Shown here: piece by piece, positions 1 through 6,546 of the stretch
How the letters are laid out: the number at the start of each line of letters is the position of its first letter
Numbering within the stretch: position 1 is the stretch's first letter
NCBI GenBank assembly: GCA_038231495.1
Contig: JBBRLG010000133.1
Location: 1 to 13,879 of the forward strand
Direction: 5' to 3'
From: JBBRLG01 sp038231495
Lineage (GTDB): Bacteria > Planctomycetota > Planctomycetia > Gemmatales > Gemmataceae
Length of the DNA: 13,879 nucleotides
Made by a program: the position numbers and the translations under genes
Notes under the pieces: model-generated
The model's input: the letters and a program-made list of their open reading frames with translations, nothing else
Database searches by the model: none
Told to the model about the DNA's origin: nothing

Positions 1-138
1 ATATCGACGGGTCCGCTGGAGGGCACCAACAACAAGATCCGGACGATGCAGCGTCAAGCCTACGGCTTCCGCGATCAGGAGTTCTTCAAACTCAAAATCT
101 ATGCCCTCCATCGAACGAAGTACGCATTAGTCGGATGA
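1..138 (+). CDS. ISL3-family transposase, C-terminal end (partial)
   Basis: This is the last 45 codons of a transposase whose start lies left of the window. The frame is open from base 1 and stops at TGA 136-138. It carries the C-terminal signature of ISL3-type DDE transposases: a GPLEGTNNKIR block (residues 4-14 of the visible part), then QAYGFRD, FFKLKIYALHRT and a final YALVG. In this family the glutamate in the EGTNN block is the last catalytic acidic residue of the DDE triad. The stop codon lies only about 3 bases from the inferred right end of the element, as is common in compact IS elements. The enzyme would move the element by cutting and joining DNA at its ends. Family assignment rests on recognised motifs over a short segment; completeness of the element cannot be judged here. 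Confidence 0.88.
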   Translation: MSTGPLEGTNNKIRTMQRQAYGFRDQEFFKLKIYALHRTKYALVG

Positions 139-141
139 ACC
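1..141 (+). mobile_element. Right end of an ISL3-type insertion sequence (partial)
   Basis: The element enters from the left edge and probably ends near base 141. Read inward from that end on the minus strand it starts GGTTCATCCGACTAATGCG, and double-G termini are common in this IS family. Immediately right of it the minus strand reads as a normal kinase gene, so the boundary is where kinase homology stops. ISL3 elements usually duplicate 8 bp of target; here that would be about 142-149 (AGATAGGC), which should recur at the unseen left end. The exact end is inferred to within a few bases. Confidence 0.65.
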
Positions 142-461
142 AGATAGGCTTCGGCATCCGTGGTCTGTGCGACGAGTTGGGCGTGCGCAACCTTGATGGC
201 GACGAGCCGCTGTAACTGCTCGTCGTGGGCGAGGTAGACGAGGCCGAAGCCTCCCTTGCCCAGGACGCGCTCGATCCGGTAGCGGCCGATTTGGTTGGGC
301 GTGGTCTCAGCGAGGACGGGCGCGGCTTGTTCCCGTCCCGGTCCGTCAACGGTTTGATAGGAGTCCTTCATGGCTACGGCCAATCCCGTTGGGCCTTTGA
401 GGCGTTTTCGTACCGACAAAGCAATCCGGCGCATTGTAGCCGAGTTGTTTTCGGCGAGCAT
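142..461 (-). pseudogene. Ser/Thr protein kinase, N-terminal fragment cut by the IS
   Basis: The minus strand encodes the start of a bacterial Hanks-type kinase. After a 60-residue leader it reads IGRYRIERVLGKGGFGLVYLA, the glycine-rich ATP loop, then LVAIKVAH with the ATP-anchoring lysine, and ends at DAEAYL. In planctomycete kinases this block normally continues with an EAR motif and the C-helix. Here it runs into IS sequence: the next codons (HPTNAYF...) are the IS end read backwards, stopping at 99. The HRD, DFG and APE parts are missing from the window, so no active kinase can be made from this piece. Two starts are possible: ATG 461, or ATG 371 (MKDSYQ...), which fits the usual leader length better. 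Neither has a convincing ribosome binding site. The rest of the gene probably lies beyond the left end of the element. Confidence 0.82.
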
Positions 462-627
462 CTTAAAAGCGGGCGTGGATTAAAAGTCAGGAGGTTCGGG
501 TTACACTGCTAGGCGGTTTGCGTGTGTGTTGGCCGCTTGCGTTCGGCACCGCCATTTCAGATGATGGTAGGAAGGGAACAGCCCAGGTTCCAGTCAACCG
601 CTGTCCCAAGTGAAACAAGGAAGACGG
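462..627. other. Divergent intergenic region
   Basis: This short spacer lies between the disrupted kinase (minus) and the conserved hypothetical gene (plus). It should hold both promoters, but I see no clear -35/-10 pair. The only readable signal is AAGGAAG at 618-624, the ribosome binding site for the plus-strand gene. Confidence 0.5.
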
Positions 628-1761
628 ATGAGCGAACACCAAATCATTGCGTTTCGAGCCGTTGACGGCCCGGTCAGTGACAAAAACCTTGAGTTCATGC
701 GGCGGCAATCGTCGCGGGCCGAGATCACGCCCTGGTCGTTCGACAATGAATATCATTTCGGCGACTTCGGCGGCGACGCCATCGAGATGCTGCGCCGCGG
801 TTATGATCTGCATCTGCATTATGCGAATTTCGGGATTCGCAAACTCATGATCCGACTGCCGCACGGCTTGCCGGACCCCAAAGCGGCCAAGCCGTACTTT
901 GACGAGGAATCGCTACTGTTCATCAAAGACAAACAAGGACCGGGCGGGATTCTCTCCATCGAGCCGTGGCATGAACCCGGCGATCTTGACGAGTTATGGG
1001 ACAGCGACGGCCTCCTGGAGCGGCTGGTTCCCTTGCGAGCCGAAATCCTCGAAGGTGATCTACGGCCGCTCTACCTGGCTCACCTGGCGGTCGCGTGTGA
1101 CGGCAACCACGATCCCGAAGAGACGACGGAAGGCCCGGTCCCGGCCGGCTTGAACAAACCGTCGGCGGCCCAGCGCGCGTTGGCGGAGTTGTACGAACTG
1201 GGCGAGAGTTTTATCGCGGTGGCGGCCCGCAACGGCCCTCCCCTGGCGGGGCAAACCGATCCCCAGGACCGCCTTACCGCGTGGCTCGAACGCCAGCCGG
1301 CAGCGACGAAAAATGCGTGGCTTGCCCAGTTGCTGGCGGACGCCCACGCGACCGTAAGAAGGCAGATTCTCGACGAGTTCCAGAAGACCACGGACGTACC
1401 GTCGTGGCCGACCGTCCGCCTGGATCGGACGATTGCGGAACTGGAAGCGGCCGCCGATGAAGAGCAACACGAAGCCGACGGCAAGGCCGCCGAGAAGGCC
1501 GCGCGGCAGCGGGCCAAGAAACTCGCCGCCATGGCAGCCGACCCCGCGCCAACCCTCCGCGAAACCGAACGGCTCGTTGCCGAGCGCAGCCACAAGGCCT
1601 ATCACCAGATCGCCGAGTTATTGACTGCACTCCGCGAGGCGCTCGCCGGCAGCGACCGTTCCGGCCTGGCCGAAGAGCAGGCACGCAAGCTAAAGAACAA
1701 TCATCCCACGCTGCGGACGCTGACCTCCGAGTTGCGCAGCCGCGGCTTTGTGCCGAAGTGA
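628..1761 (+). CDS. Conserved hypothetical protein with charged helical C-terminal half
   Basis: A 377-aa soluble protein with no signal peptide or membrane segment. The N-terminal half (about residues 1-160) resembles a bacterial family of unknown function: it has SSRAEITPWSF then NEYHFGDFGGD near residues 28-50, followed by a DLHLHYANFG...LMIRLP stretch. The middle (about 175-265) is helical. The C-terminal third (about 265-377) is rich in Ala, Glu, Lys and Arg and likely forms coiled coil, ending in a Leu-rich segment (HPTLRTLTSELRSRGF). I chose ATG 628 because AAGGAAG sits 4 bases upstream; an in-frame GTG at 610 would add six residues but lacks a site. No catalytic motif is visible, so no function is assigned. 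It is followed on the same strand by the dioxygenase gene 286 bases downstream; co-transcription is possible but not shown. Confidence 0.82.
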   Translation: MSEHQIIAFRAVDGPVSDKNLEFMRRQSSRAEITPWSFDNEYHFGDFGGDAIEMLRRGYDLHLHYANFGIRKLMIRLPHGLPDPKAAKPYFDEESLLFIKDKQGPGGILSIEPWHEPGDLDELWDSDGLLERLVPLRAEILEGDLRPLYLAHLAVACDGNHDPEETTEGPVPAGLNKPSAAQRALAELYELGESFIAVAARNGPPLAGQTDPQDRLTAWLERQPAATKNAWLAQLLADAHATVRRQILDEFQKTTDVPSWPTVRLDRTIAELEAAADEEQHEADGKAAEKAARQRAKKLAAMAADPAPTLRETERLVAERSHKAYHQIAELLTALREALAGSDRSGLAEEQARKLKNNHPTLRTLTSELRSRGFVPK

Positions 1762-2047
1762 GGCAAGCCCGCGATGCGGCGCTCGATAAGGAGCTGTCCA
1801 CGAATTACGTCCAACTTTCGGGCGCTCCGGCCAAGTCCTCTTGGACCAGCCGAAACGAGCCAGTATCATTCGGCAGCGAGGTGCGCAGGAGAATGGATTG
1901 CATTGCGCGCCGACACACACAGGCCATTGCCGCACGCCCGCTTGTCTCGCTTCAACCTTGGAAGTCATTCTTGGACGGCTGCTAAGCGGTGGACGCAACG
2001 CCGAAAAGCGAGTCAGGGCGCTGGCTTTTCCAGCGAGGGAGGAACGA
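1762..2047. other. Intergenic spacer with no recognised gene
   Basis: The dioxygenase reading frame stays open up to 1841, but the stretch before 2048 (residues MDQPKRAS... to PAREER) shows nothing like a protein domain and has no ribosome binding site at its ATG. I treat it as untranslated leader. GGGAGG at 2037-2042 is the likely ribosome binding site for the next gene. Confidence 0.5.
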
Positions 2048-4375
2048 GTGAACGATTCGACCACCGTTGCACGGCTGTCGAAAGCGATCGGACAGGCGAC
2101 AAAGTCTGCGAAGTTTTGTGTCGTCGGCTGCTTGCCCGTCGTCGATCCCGGCATCGAAATGGATGGTCTGGGGGCTATTAAACTGCCGCTAAAACCATCG
2201 AAGGTGAAGGCGCTCGTGGCTCACGGTCAGGTTGCGCCGTACGGCAAGGGTACGCAGACACTGGTCGATAAGAAGGTGAGAAACACGTTTGAACTCGATC
2301 CGCAGACGTTTCGCTTGAGTGCCGCGTGGGAGGCGGCAATCGCCGCTGCGCTGCGACCGGTCGCGGAACAGCTGGGACTGCCGGCAGAACAGTTGGAGGC
2401 CAGGCTGTACAAGCTGCTGGTGTATGAGAAGGGCGGGTTCTTCCTCCCGCATCGCGACAGCGAAAAGCACGACCGCATGGTGGCGAGCCTGATCGTCGTG
2501 CTACCCAATCCGTTTGAAGGCGGGACGCTGATCGTTCGGCACGCGGCCGCGAAACAGACGTTGACCTTTGACGAAGCGGCCGGTGGCAAGGCGCCGTGTT
2601 ACGCCGCGTTCTACGCCGACTGCGAACATGAAGTCCAACGCGTCACCAGCGGCGCCCGGCTTTGCCTGGCATACAACCTGGTGTTGAAGCCGAAGCGTGG
2701 GAAGCCGACCGCCGCCGCCAAACCGGTTGCTCCTGCCGACGTGCTGGCGGAGTCGATCGGCTCGTGGGTCGCGACCCAGCCGACGCAACCGCTGGTCTTC
2801 GCGCTGGAACATCACTACACCGAGCGCGGCTTGTCGCTGGATTTGCTGAAGGGTGCGGATCGACCGCTCGCGGACCTGGTCGTGTCGGCGGCGGAGAAGA
2901 CGGCTTGCCTCGTGCATCTGGTGCAGGTTTCACGCCATTTGTCGCAGTTCGCGGACGACGGCAGTTTCGAGGAAAGCTATTCGCGGCATTCCTGGAAGCC
3001 GCGGCGCGGGCTTGAGATCGGCGAGACGTATGAGGACGATTTGAAAGGAACGCAGTGGGCCGATCTTCGCGGCAAGAAGCAGCTTTGGGGGGAGATCGCC
3101 TTCGATCACGCGGCCATCGTATCGTCCGTGCCGATCGACGACTGGAAGCCGACTTCCGAGGATTTTGAAGGGTATACGGGCAATGCCGGCAACACGCTCG
3201 ACCGCTGGTATCACCGGTCGGCTCTCGTCGTCTGGCATCGCGATCGGCACTTCGAGGTTGTCGCGCGTTCCGGGGCGGCCGACAGCATTCCGTTATTCGG
3301 TTCGATGACGGCAAAGCTGGCCAAGACGCCCAAGAAACGGCTCGAAGACGCCCGCAGCGACTGCATTCGCTTCGCCCGCGCGATCATCGCCACCTGGTCA
3401 CACCGCTGGAACAACTACCGACATTCCACGATTGAAGAGCCGTCGCCCAACGATGCCTTCCCGGAACAGCTTCTGACCCTGCACGATCGAGAAACGCTGG
3501 CGCTGTTTCTGTCGAAATTGGCGGAAGCGGATCAAACGCTGCGCCTGCATGCGTTTGTTGTGGCCGCGTGCCGCGAGTTCGGGTGGAACGCCTTCGCCCC
3601 GGAGTTGAAACAGCTGATCGCCGCGCGGTCGGAAAGACAGGGCCGGCCGGAAATCGCCTTCCGTGACATCGAATGGCTCTCCGCCTTCTGTTGTGACGAG
3701 ACGGCGGACCCGGACAAGGCGAAGCTCGCCCGCGAATTGGGGGCGCTGGCGGTTGAACGATTCTGCGAACCGTTTCCGCCACGACCGACGTACTACGCGC
3801 CGCACTATCGCCGAGAAACCTCCGTTTCCGAAATGGCACTGCCGTTGTTGCTCAAGGCGCTTGTGGCCAGTGGGCAGGACGAAGCGTTGGCGCGAGCGCT
3901 TCGCTTCGTTCGGGAATCGCCGGACGCCTTCAGCCTGGACGACTGCCAGGTTCCCAGCTTGGTATCGTTGGTGCCGTGGTCGCAGAAGCAGTTCGGCTCG
4001 GTTCCTCCGCAACTGGCGTCGTGGCTGACTGGCGTTCGACAACAGCTCGAATCGGCCACCGCCACGCAACCGGCGCCGCCGACCGATTGGGCTCGCCCGG
4101 CGGACGTGGCTTGCACGTGCCAATTCTGTGCAAAGCTCAAGACCTTTCTGGCCGACCCGGCAACGGAAGTCGGACGCATTCCGGCCCGTGAAGACGTGCG
4201 CCAGCATCTGATCGGCACCATTGCCCGGCATCAATGCGACGTGAAACATGTGCTGGAGCGCAAAGGGAGTCCTTATTCCTTGGTACTCACGAAGACCCGC
4301 GGCTCCTTTGAGCGGGCCGTCGCGCGTTTCGAGGCGAACCGCCAACTCCTGAGCGCGTTGCCGGTTGCCGAATAA
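2048..4375 (+). CDS. Fe(II)/2-oxoglutarate-dependent dioxygenase with long C-terminal extension
   Basis: A 775-aa cytoplasmic protein starting at GTG 2048, chosen because GGGAGG lies 5 bases upstream and the domain begins shortly after. Residues about 30-215 form a 2OG-Fe(II) oxygenase domain of the prolyl 4-hydroxylase type. The iron ligands are visible as H135 and D137 (LPHRDSEK) and H194 (DCEHEVQRV), with R204 (TSGARLCLAYNL) as the likely 2-oxoglutarate-binding arginine. Such enzymes use Fe(II), O2 and 2-oxoglutarate to hydroxylate or demethylate a substrate, releasing succinate and CO2. The remaining 560 residues are not an enzyme fold I recognise: they are mostly helical and end in a conserved-looking module with CxCxxC (C689, C691, C694), then H728, C730 and H734, a possible metal site. 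The family with such tails is known as uncharacterised 2OG oxygenases. Substrate unknown; all catalytic residues are present, so it is probably active. Confidence 0.9.
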   Translation: MNDSTTVARLSKAIGQATKSAKFCVVGCLPVVDPGIEMDGLGAIKLPLKPSKVKALVAHGQVAPYGKGTQTLVDKKVRNTFELDPQTFRLSAAWEAAIAAALRPVAEQLGLPAEQLEARLYKLLVYEKGGFFLPHRDSEKHDRMVASLIVVLPNPFEGGTLIVRHAAAKQTLTFDEAAGGKAPCYAAFYADCEHEVQRVTSGARLCLAYNLVLKPKRGKPTAAAKPVAPADVLAESIGSWVATQPTQPLVFALEHHYTERGLSLDLLKGADRPLADLVVSAAEKTACLVHLVQVSRHLSQFADDGSFEESYSRHSWKPRRGLEIGETYEDDLKGTQWADLRGKKQLWGEIAFDHAAIVSSVPIDDWKPTSEDFEGYTGNAGNTLDRWYHRSALVVWHRDRHFEVVARSGAADSIPLFGSMTAKLAKTPKKRLEDARSDCIRFARAIIATWSHRWNNYRHSTIEEPSPNDAFPEQLLTLHDRETLALFLSKLAEADQTLRLHAFVVAACREFGWNAFAPELKQLIAARSERQGRPEIAFRDIEWLSAFCCDETADPDKAKLARELGALAVERFCEPFPPRPTYYAPHYRRETSVSEMALPLLLKALVASGQDEALARALRFVRESPDAFSLDDCQVPSLVSLVPWSQKQFGSVPPQLASWLTGVRQQLESATATQPAPPTDWARPADVACTCQFCAKLKTFLADPATEVGRIPAREDVRQHLIGTIARHQCDVKHVLERKGSPYSLVLTKTRGSFERAVARFEANRQLLSALPVAE

Positions 4376-4387
4376 TACGGCCGATTC

Positions 4388-4557
4388 TGCCAAGGGACTT
4401 ACCAAAGGAACCCTTGCCAAACTCACCCTTGCCATGCTTCCAAGCCCGTTTTTGCCCCGGCTGAGGCAAGGGTAAATCAGCGCCGCTGCCCGCCCCGGAC
4501 CGTCGCTGCGTGCCAAAATCGCACCCTTGCCAAGATTGTGCGCCTGCGGCAGGGGTG
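4388..4557. repeat. ACCCTTGCC repeat cluster with inverted copy and hairpins
   Basis: The 9-mer ACCCTTGCC occurs at 4410-4418, 4425-4433 and 4523-4531, and its exact complement GGCAAGGGT at 4465-4473, all within about 120 bases just after the dioxygenase stop. The copies at 4425 and 4465 can pair as a 9-bp stem over a 31-base loop. The copy at 4522-4531 pairs with GGCAGGGGTG (4548-4557) as a 10-bp stem with one G-T pair and a 16-base loop. They could end dioxygenase transcription or be a small repeat family; no clear T-tract follows, so a simple intrinsic terminator is not proven. Confidence 0.6.
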
Positions 4558-4621
4558 GCTTGTTCGTCTGAGGCCGCGGTCCAACCGGACGCAATCGGGA
4601 GCCCGGTCGGTTAAGCAGAAA

Positions 4622-4677
4622 AGCCCCTCGGCGTTCGCGCTGCAGAGCTTCGTTCTGAAAACAGTCGGGGCGAGAGG
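4622..4677 (-). repeat. Degenerate copy of tRNA-Pro 3' end and downstream region (possible att scar)
   Basis: The 15-mer AGTCGGGGCGAGAGG (4663-4677) is identical to 10793-10807, which is positions 61-73 of the intact tRNA-Pro plus two 3' flanking bases. The match continues in register outside the tRNA: AGCCC starts 41 bases before the 15-mer here (4622) and 42 bases before it at the real tRNA (10751), and GCTTCG lies at the same offset of 25 in both. The orientation is the same as the intact tRNA. This is either a decayed second tRNA-Pro copy or the distal attachment scar of an integrated element. Confidence 0.5.
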
Positions 4678-4752
4678 CCGACTATTGAACATTATCTGGT
4701 AGGCTGATCGGGCGCGAATCGTGGGTTCCCACCATGAAGTCGTGGATGCCGC

Positions 4753-4793
4753 TTGTACACGCCGGGGCGTACTCTGGGGTCGGCGAGTACAAT
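4753..4793 (+). promoter_or_regulatory. Candidate vapBC promoter/operator
   Basis: TTGTAC (4753-4758) and GTACAA (4787-4792) form an inverted repeat, and GTAC occurs three times (4755, 4769, 4787) within 36 bases. The right arm overlaps TACAAT (4788-4793), a good -10 match; no clear -35 is seen. Antitoxins of type II systems usually repress their own promoter by binding inverted repeats, so this is a plausible autoregulatory site. The spacing is inference only. Confidence 0.35.
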
Positions 4794-4823
4794 GGGTGTG
4801 TCGTCCGGGTTAGGAGAAATAGC

Positions 4824-5063
4824 ATGAATCGGATCGTAGTCGAGCGGCGTGTAAGCGACGACGGGTTTCTTCAACTCACCCTGCCCCTGGGAGCGGACCA
4901 GGCGGGCCGCGACGTGCGCGTCACGGTTGAGCCGGTCCGTCCGAAGAAAGAGATGACGCCGGAGGATTGGCGGGCCGGCATTCTGGCGACCGCTGGCGGC
5001 TGGCAAGGCGAGTTCGAGCGCCCGCCGCAGGGCGAGTTGGAGGAGCGGGAGCCGCTGTCGTGA
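4824..5063 (+). CDS. Antitoxin of a VapBC-like toxin-antitoxin pair
   Basis: A 79-aa protein starting at ATG 4824, with AGGAGA at 4812-4817 as ribosome binding site. The first 40 residues (MNRIVVERRV, then GFLQLTLPL and RDVRVTVEPV) look like a small beta-rich DNA-binding fold. The last 25 residues are acidic and rich in Trp, Glu and Pro (GGWQGEFERPP...), typical of the flexible toxin-neutralising tail. Its stop overlaps the toxin start (GTGA, 5060-5063), so the two are translationally coupled, the usual VapBC arrangement. It would bind and block the PIN toxin and repress the operon. Assignment rests mainly on size, position and tail, since antitoxin sequences vary widely. Confidence 0.78.
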   Translation: MNRIVVERRVSDDGFLQLTLPLGADQAGRDVRVTVEPVRPKKEMTPEDWRAGILATAGGWQGEFERPPQGELEEREPLS

Positions 5064-5467
5064 GCCATCTGCTCGATACGAATGTGTTCGCGGACCACCT
5101 GCGGCGAGGGCCGAAATCTAAGGTCACCGCTCGTATGCTCGCCGCCCCGCCGGGCACGGTTTTCCTTTGTTGCGTAGTCCTTGGCGAATTGATCTTCGGG
5201 GCGATCCGGAGCGGTCCCGGCAAAGAGTCTGCGAACCGTGCGCTGATCGCCGGCCTGTTGGCACAGTTTGCGACCGTACCATTCGACGCGGCAGCAGCCG
5301 AAGAGTACGGCCAGCTGCGGGCGCACTTGACCGCTGCCGGCCAACTGATCGGCCCGAACGACATGATGATCGCCGCCATTGCCCTGGCGAACGGCATGTC
5401 CCTGGTAACCCATAACACGTCCGAGTTCAGCCGCGTGCCTGGACTGGTACTCGAAGACTGGCAATGA
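5060..5467 (+). CDS. vapC: PIN-domain ribonuclease toxin, VapC-like
   Basis: A 135-aa single-domain PIN protein starting at GTG 5060, overlapping the antitoxin stop by four bases. The longer upstream open frame was rejected because the PIN fold starts exactly at MSHLLDTNVF. Key acidic residues are D6 (LLDTN), E43 (VLGELIFG) and D101 (GPNDMMIAAIAL). The C-terminal motif LVTHNTSEFSRVPGL (116-129) is the usual VapC ending, with N119 and E122 near the fourth site. VapC toxins are Mg-dependent endoribonucleases that cut tRNA or rRNA when the antitoxin is degraded. The length is normal and all expected blocks are present, so it should be functional. Confidence 0.92.
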   Translation: MSHLLDTNVFADHLRRGPKSKVTARMLAAPPGTVFLCCVVLGELIFGAIRSGPGKESANRALIAGLLAQFATVPFDAAAAEEYGQLRAHLTAAGQLIGPNDMMIAAIALANGMSLVTHNTSEFSRVPGLVLEDWQ

Positions 5468-5786
5468 CGCGAAGCACCGCAACCTCGAATTCGCCTTTTT
5501 TGAACAGCCGAATCGAAGGCGTAAACCTCTCCAACAAATTGAGTACACCCTTCTTCGGTAGGATGGTGAAGCCGTTGTCGTTGATGGCTTCTTGGATGAA
5601 GACGGCGTAGGGGACTTGCAGAATCGGTTTCTGGACGCTGATCTTAATCGCGACCTCCCAGTAGCTCGCGGGGCTGATCAGGATGTCATTCTTGGGATCC
5701 TGAATCGCTTGAATGGCGATTGCACTGAGTTTCAGATCGCCCTGGTAATACCAGACGAGTGCGTGAGTGTCGAGCAAGAGCCTCAC
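5427..5786 (-). pseudogene. PIN-domain toxin with lost C-terminal part
   Basis: A minus-strand frame of 119 aa starting at GTG 5786, which overlaps the stop of its antitoxin (GTGA). The first 75 residues are a normal PIN toxin of the Phd-partnered type: D6 in RLLLDTHALVW, SPASYWEVAIK with E44, and NDNGFTILP near 70-77. After that the family normally has a HHRDPFDR...AQA block with the third acidic residue and a final SxD region. Here these are absent and replaced by an unrelated tail (KKGVLNLLERF... to VPVQARG), which ends inside the 3' end of vapC on the other strand. The missing residues should make it inactive as a nuclease. The switch at about 5550-5560 suggests a deletion or insertion junction rather than a single frameshift, because no other minus frame restores the motif. 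Confidence 0.65.
5469..5501 (+). terminator. Possible weak terminator after vapC
   Basis: Two bases after the vapC stop, GCGAA (5469-5473) can pair with TTCGC (5490-5494), followed by a run of six T (5496-5501). The stem is only 5 bp with a 16-base loop, so this is a weak call, but the position directly after the operon fits. Confidence 0.3.
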
Positions 5787-6010
5787 GGCATGTACTCCGC
5801 GACGTCCTCCAAGTGGCTGTCGTCGTCCATGTCGAGCAGCATCTTGCCCTTGCCTCGGCCAATCAGGGGAACGCCTTTCGGTGGTTCCGGCGGCAGCAAG
5901 CGGGCAATGGCGCGCTCTCCGCGCGTGATGACGACTTCCTCGCCGGGATGCAATTCATTGATGATCTGCGCTAGCCGCGACTGCACTTCGTCAATAGTCA
6001 GCATTGGCAT
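5783..6010 (-). CDS. Phd/YefM-type antitoxin
   Basis: A 75-aa protein starting at ATG 6010 with GGAGGA 7 bases upstream; the longer open frame upstream has no such site and no domain. MLTIDEVQSRLAQIINELHP followed by GEEVVITRGERAIARLLP is the classic Phd/YefM N-terminal DNA-binding dimer: a helix near 5-20, then strands EVVITR and AIARLLP. Residues 42-75 (GRGKGKMLLD, then DDSHLEDVAEYMP) form the acidic toxin-binding tail. It overlaps the toxin start by four bases. It should neutralise its PIN partner and repress the operon; since the partner is truncated, its remaining role may be only autoregulation or cross-binding. Confidence 0.88.
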   Translation of the reverse strand: MPMLTIDEVQSRLAQIINELHPGEEVVITRGERAIARLLPPEPPKGVPLIGRGKGKMLLDMDDDSHLEDVAEYMP

Positions 6011-6065
6011 GGGTTGTTCCTCCAAGTGCCATTGTACCGCGCCGCGCATGAAATTGCGCCCAGCA

Positions 6066-6270
6066 CTTTTTCTCCGCCAGCTTGGATTCGGGATACTTCG
6101 CCTGCACGGCCCGCCACTGCTTCGTCTCCTCCGGCTTGTTCGTCGCGGTGTAAAGTTCAATCAGCCGGGCGAGAGCGTTGGGGATGCGGGTCGCGTCCTG
6201 CGTCGGGATCGACTTCTCCCGCTGCTTCATGCCCTCGTCGCCCTTGAGCAACAGCGGCTCGGCTTCGGTG
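6066..6270 (-). pseudogene. C-terminal TPR fragment of a Ser/Thr kinase (remnant B)
   Basis: On the minus strand a segment reads TEAEPLLLKGDEGMKQREK, then ALARLIELYTATNKPEETKQWR and VQAKYP...AEKK. This is the tail found in many planctomycete TPR kinases (AEPLLL.GYEG.K.R, then A..RL..LYEAT.KP.EA..WR). No kinase domain or start precedes it. The frame reads on past AEKK to a stop at 5991, overlapping the antitoxin start region, so even its proper end is lost. It is a dead gene fragment, joined directly to remnant A. Confidence 0.75.
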
Positions 6271-6546
6271 TCACTTCTTCTCCAGGTCGGCAACCAGTTG
6301 CGTGAAATCGTCTCGCCTGCGGAGCGGGTCGAGTGCCGTCTCGATGCGGAACTGGTTGGCGTTTCGGTAGCCCATGCCGACCACTTTTTTCAGCAAGGCC
6401 ATGGCTTGATCGGCTTCCGGTCGGGCGTCGGCAGTCGGAATACCCGAACCGTCCCGTCCCGCCAGGGCCGACAGCGTGGCGTGACAGCAGGCGGTGTCGA
6501 ACCACTCGCTCGCGTCGCGGGGCGACAGGACGGCTAGTGAACTTTT
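6271..6546 (-). pseudogene. C-terminal fragment of a second Ser/Thr kinase (remnant A)
   Basis: In another minus-strand frame the sequence reads SPRDASEWFDTACCHATLSA, then ADQAMALLKKVVGMGYRNAN and ALDPLRRRDDFTQLVADLEKK, ending at TGA 6271-6273. This is the well-known C-terminus of planctomycete TPR kinases (AMxLLRKAVxxGYRN, LDPLRxRxDF). Upstream the frame is closed by a stop at 6547-6549, and no kinase domain precedes. Its stop codon lies exactly where remnant B begins, so two kinase tails of different subtype sit end to end. Confidence 0.75.

Larger units (their letters stand above)
4376..4823. other. Gene-free region with repeats and a tRNA-like scar
   Basis: No convincing protein-coding gene is present on either strand here. 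The left part (4388-4557) holds the ACCCTTGCC repeat cluster and a hairpin. The middle holds the tRNA-Pro-like remnant at 4622-4677. The right end holds the probable control region of the vapBC operon. Each is listed separately. Confidence 0.6.

Noticed and set aside
1841..2047. Upstream extension of the dioxygenase frame to ATG 1841
   Set aside because: No ribosome binding site and no domain in the added 69 residues, whereas GTG 2048 has GGGAGG at proper spacing.
3398..4594. Minus-strand open frame of 398 codons opposite the dioxygenase
   Set aside because: Arg/Gln-rich sequence with no motif, no ribosome binding site, and fully antisense to a gene with clear catalytic residues.
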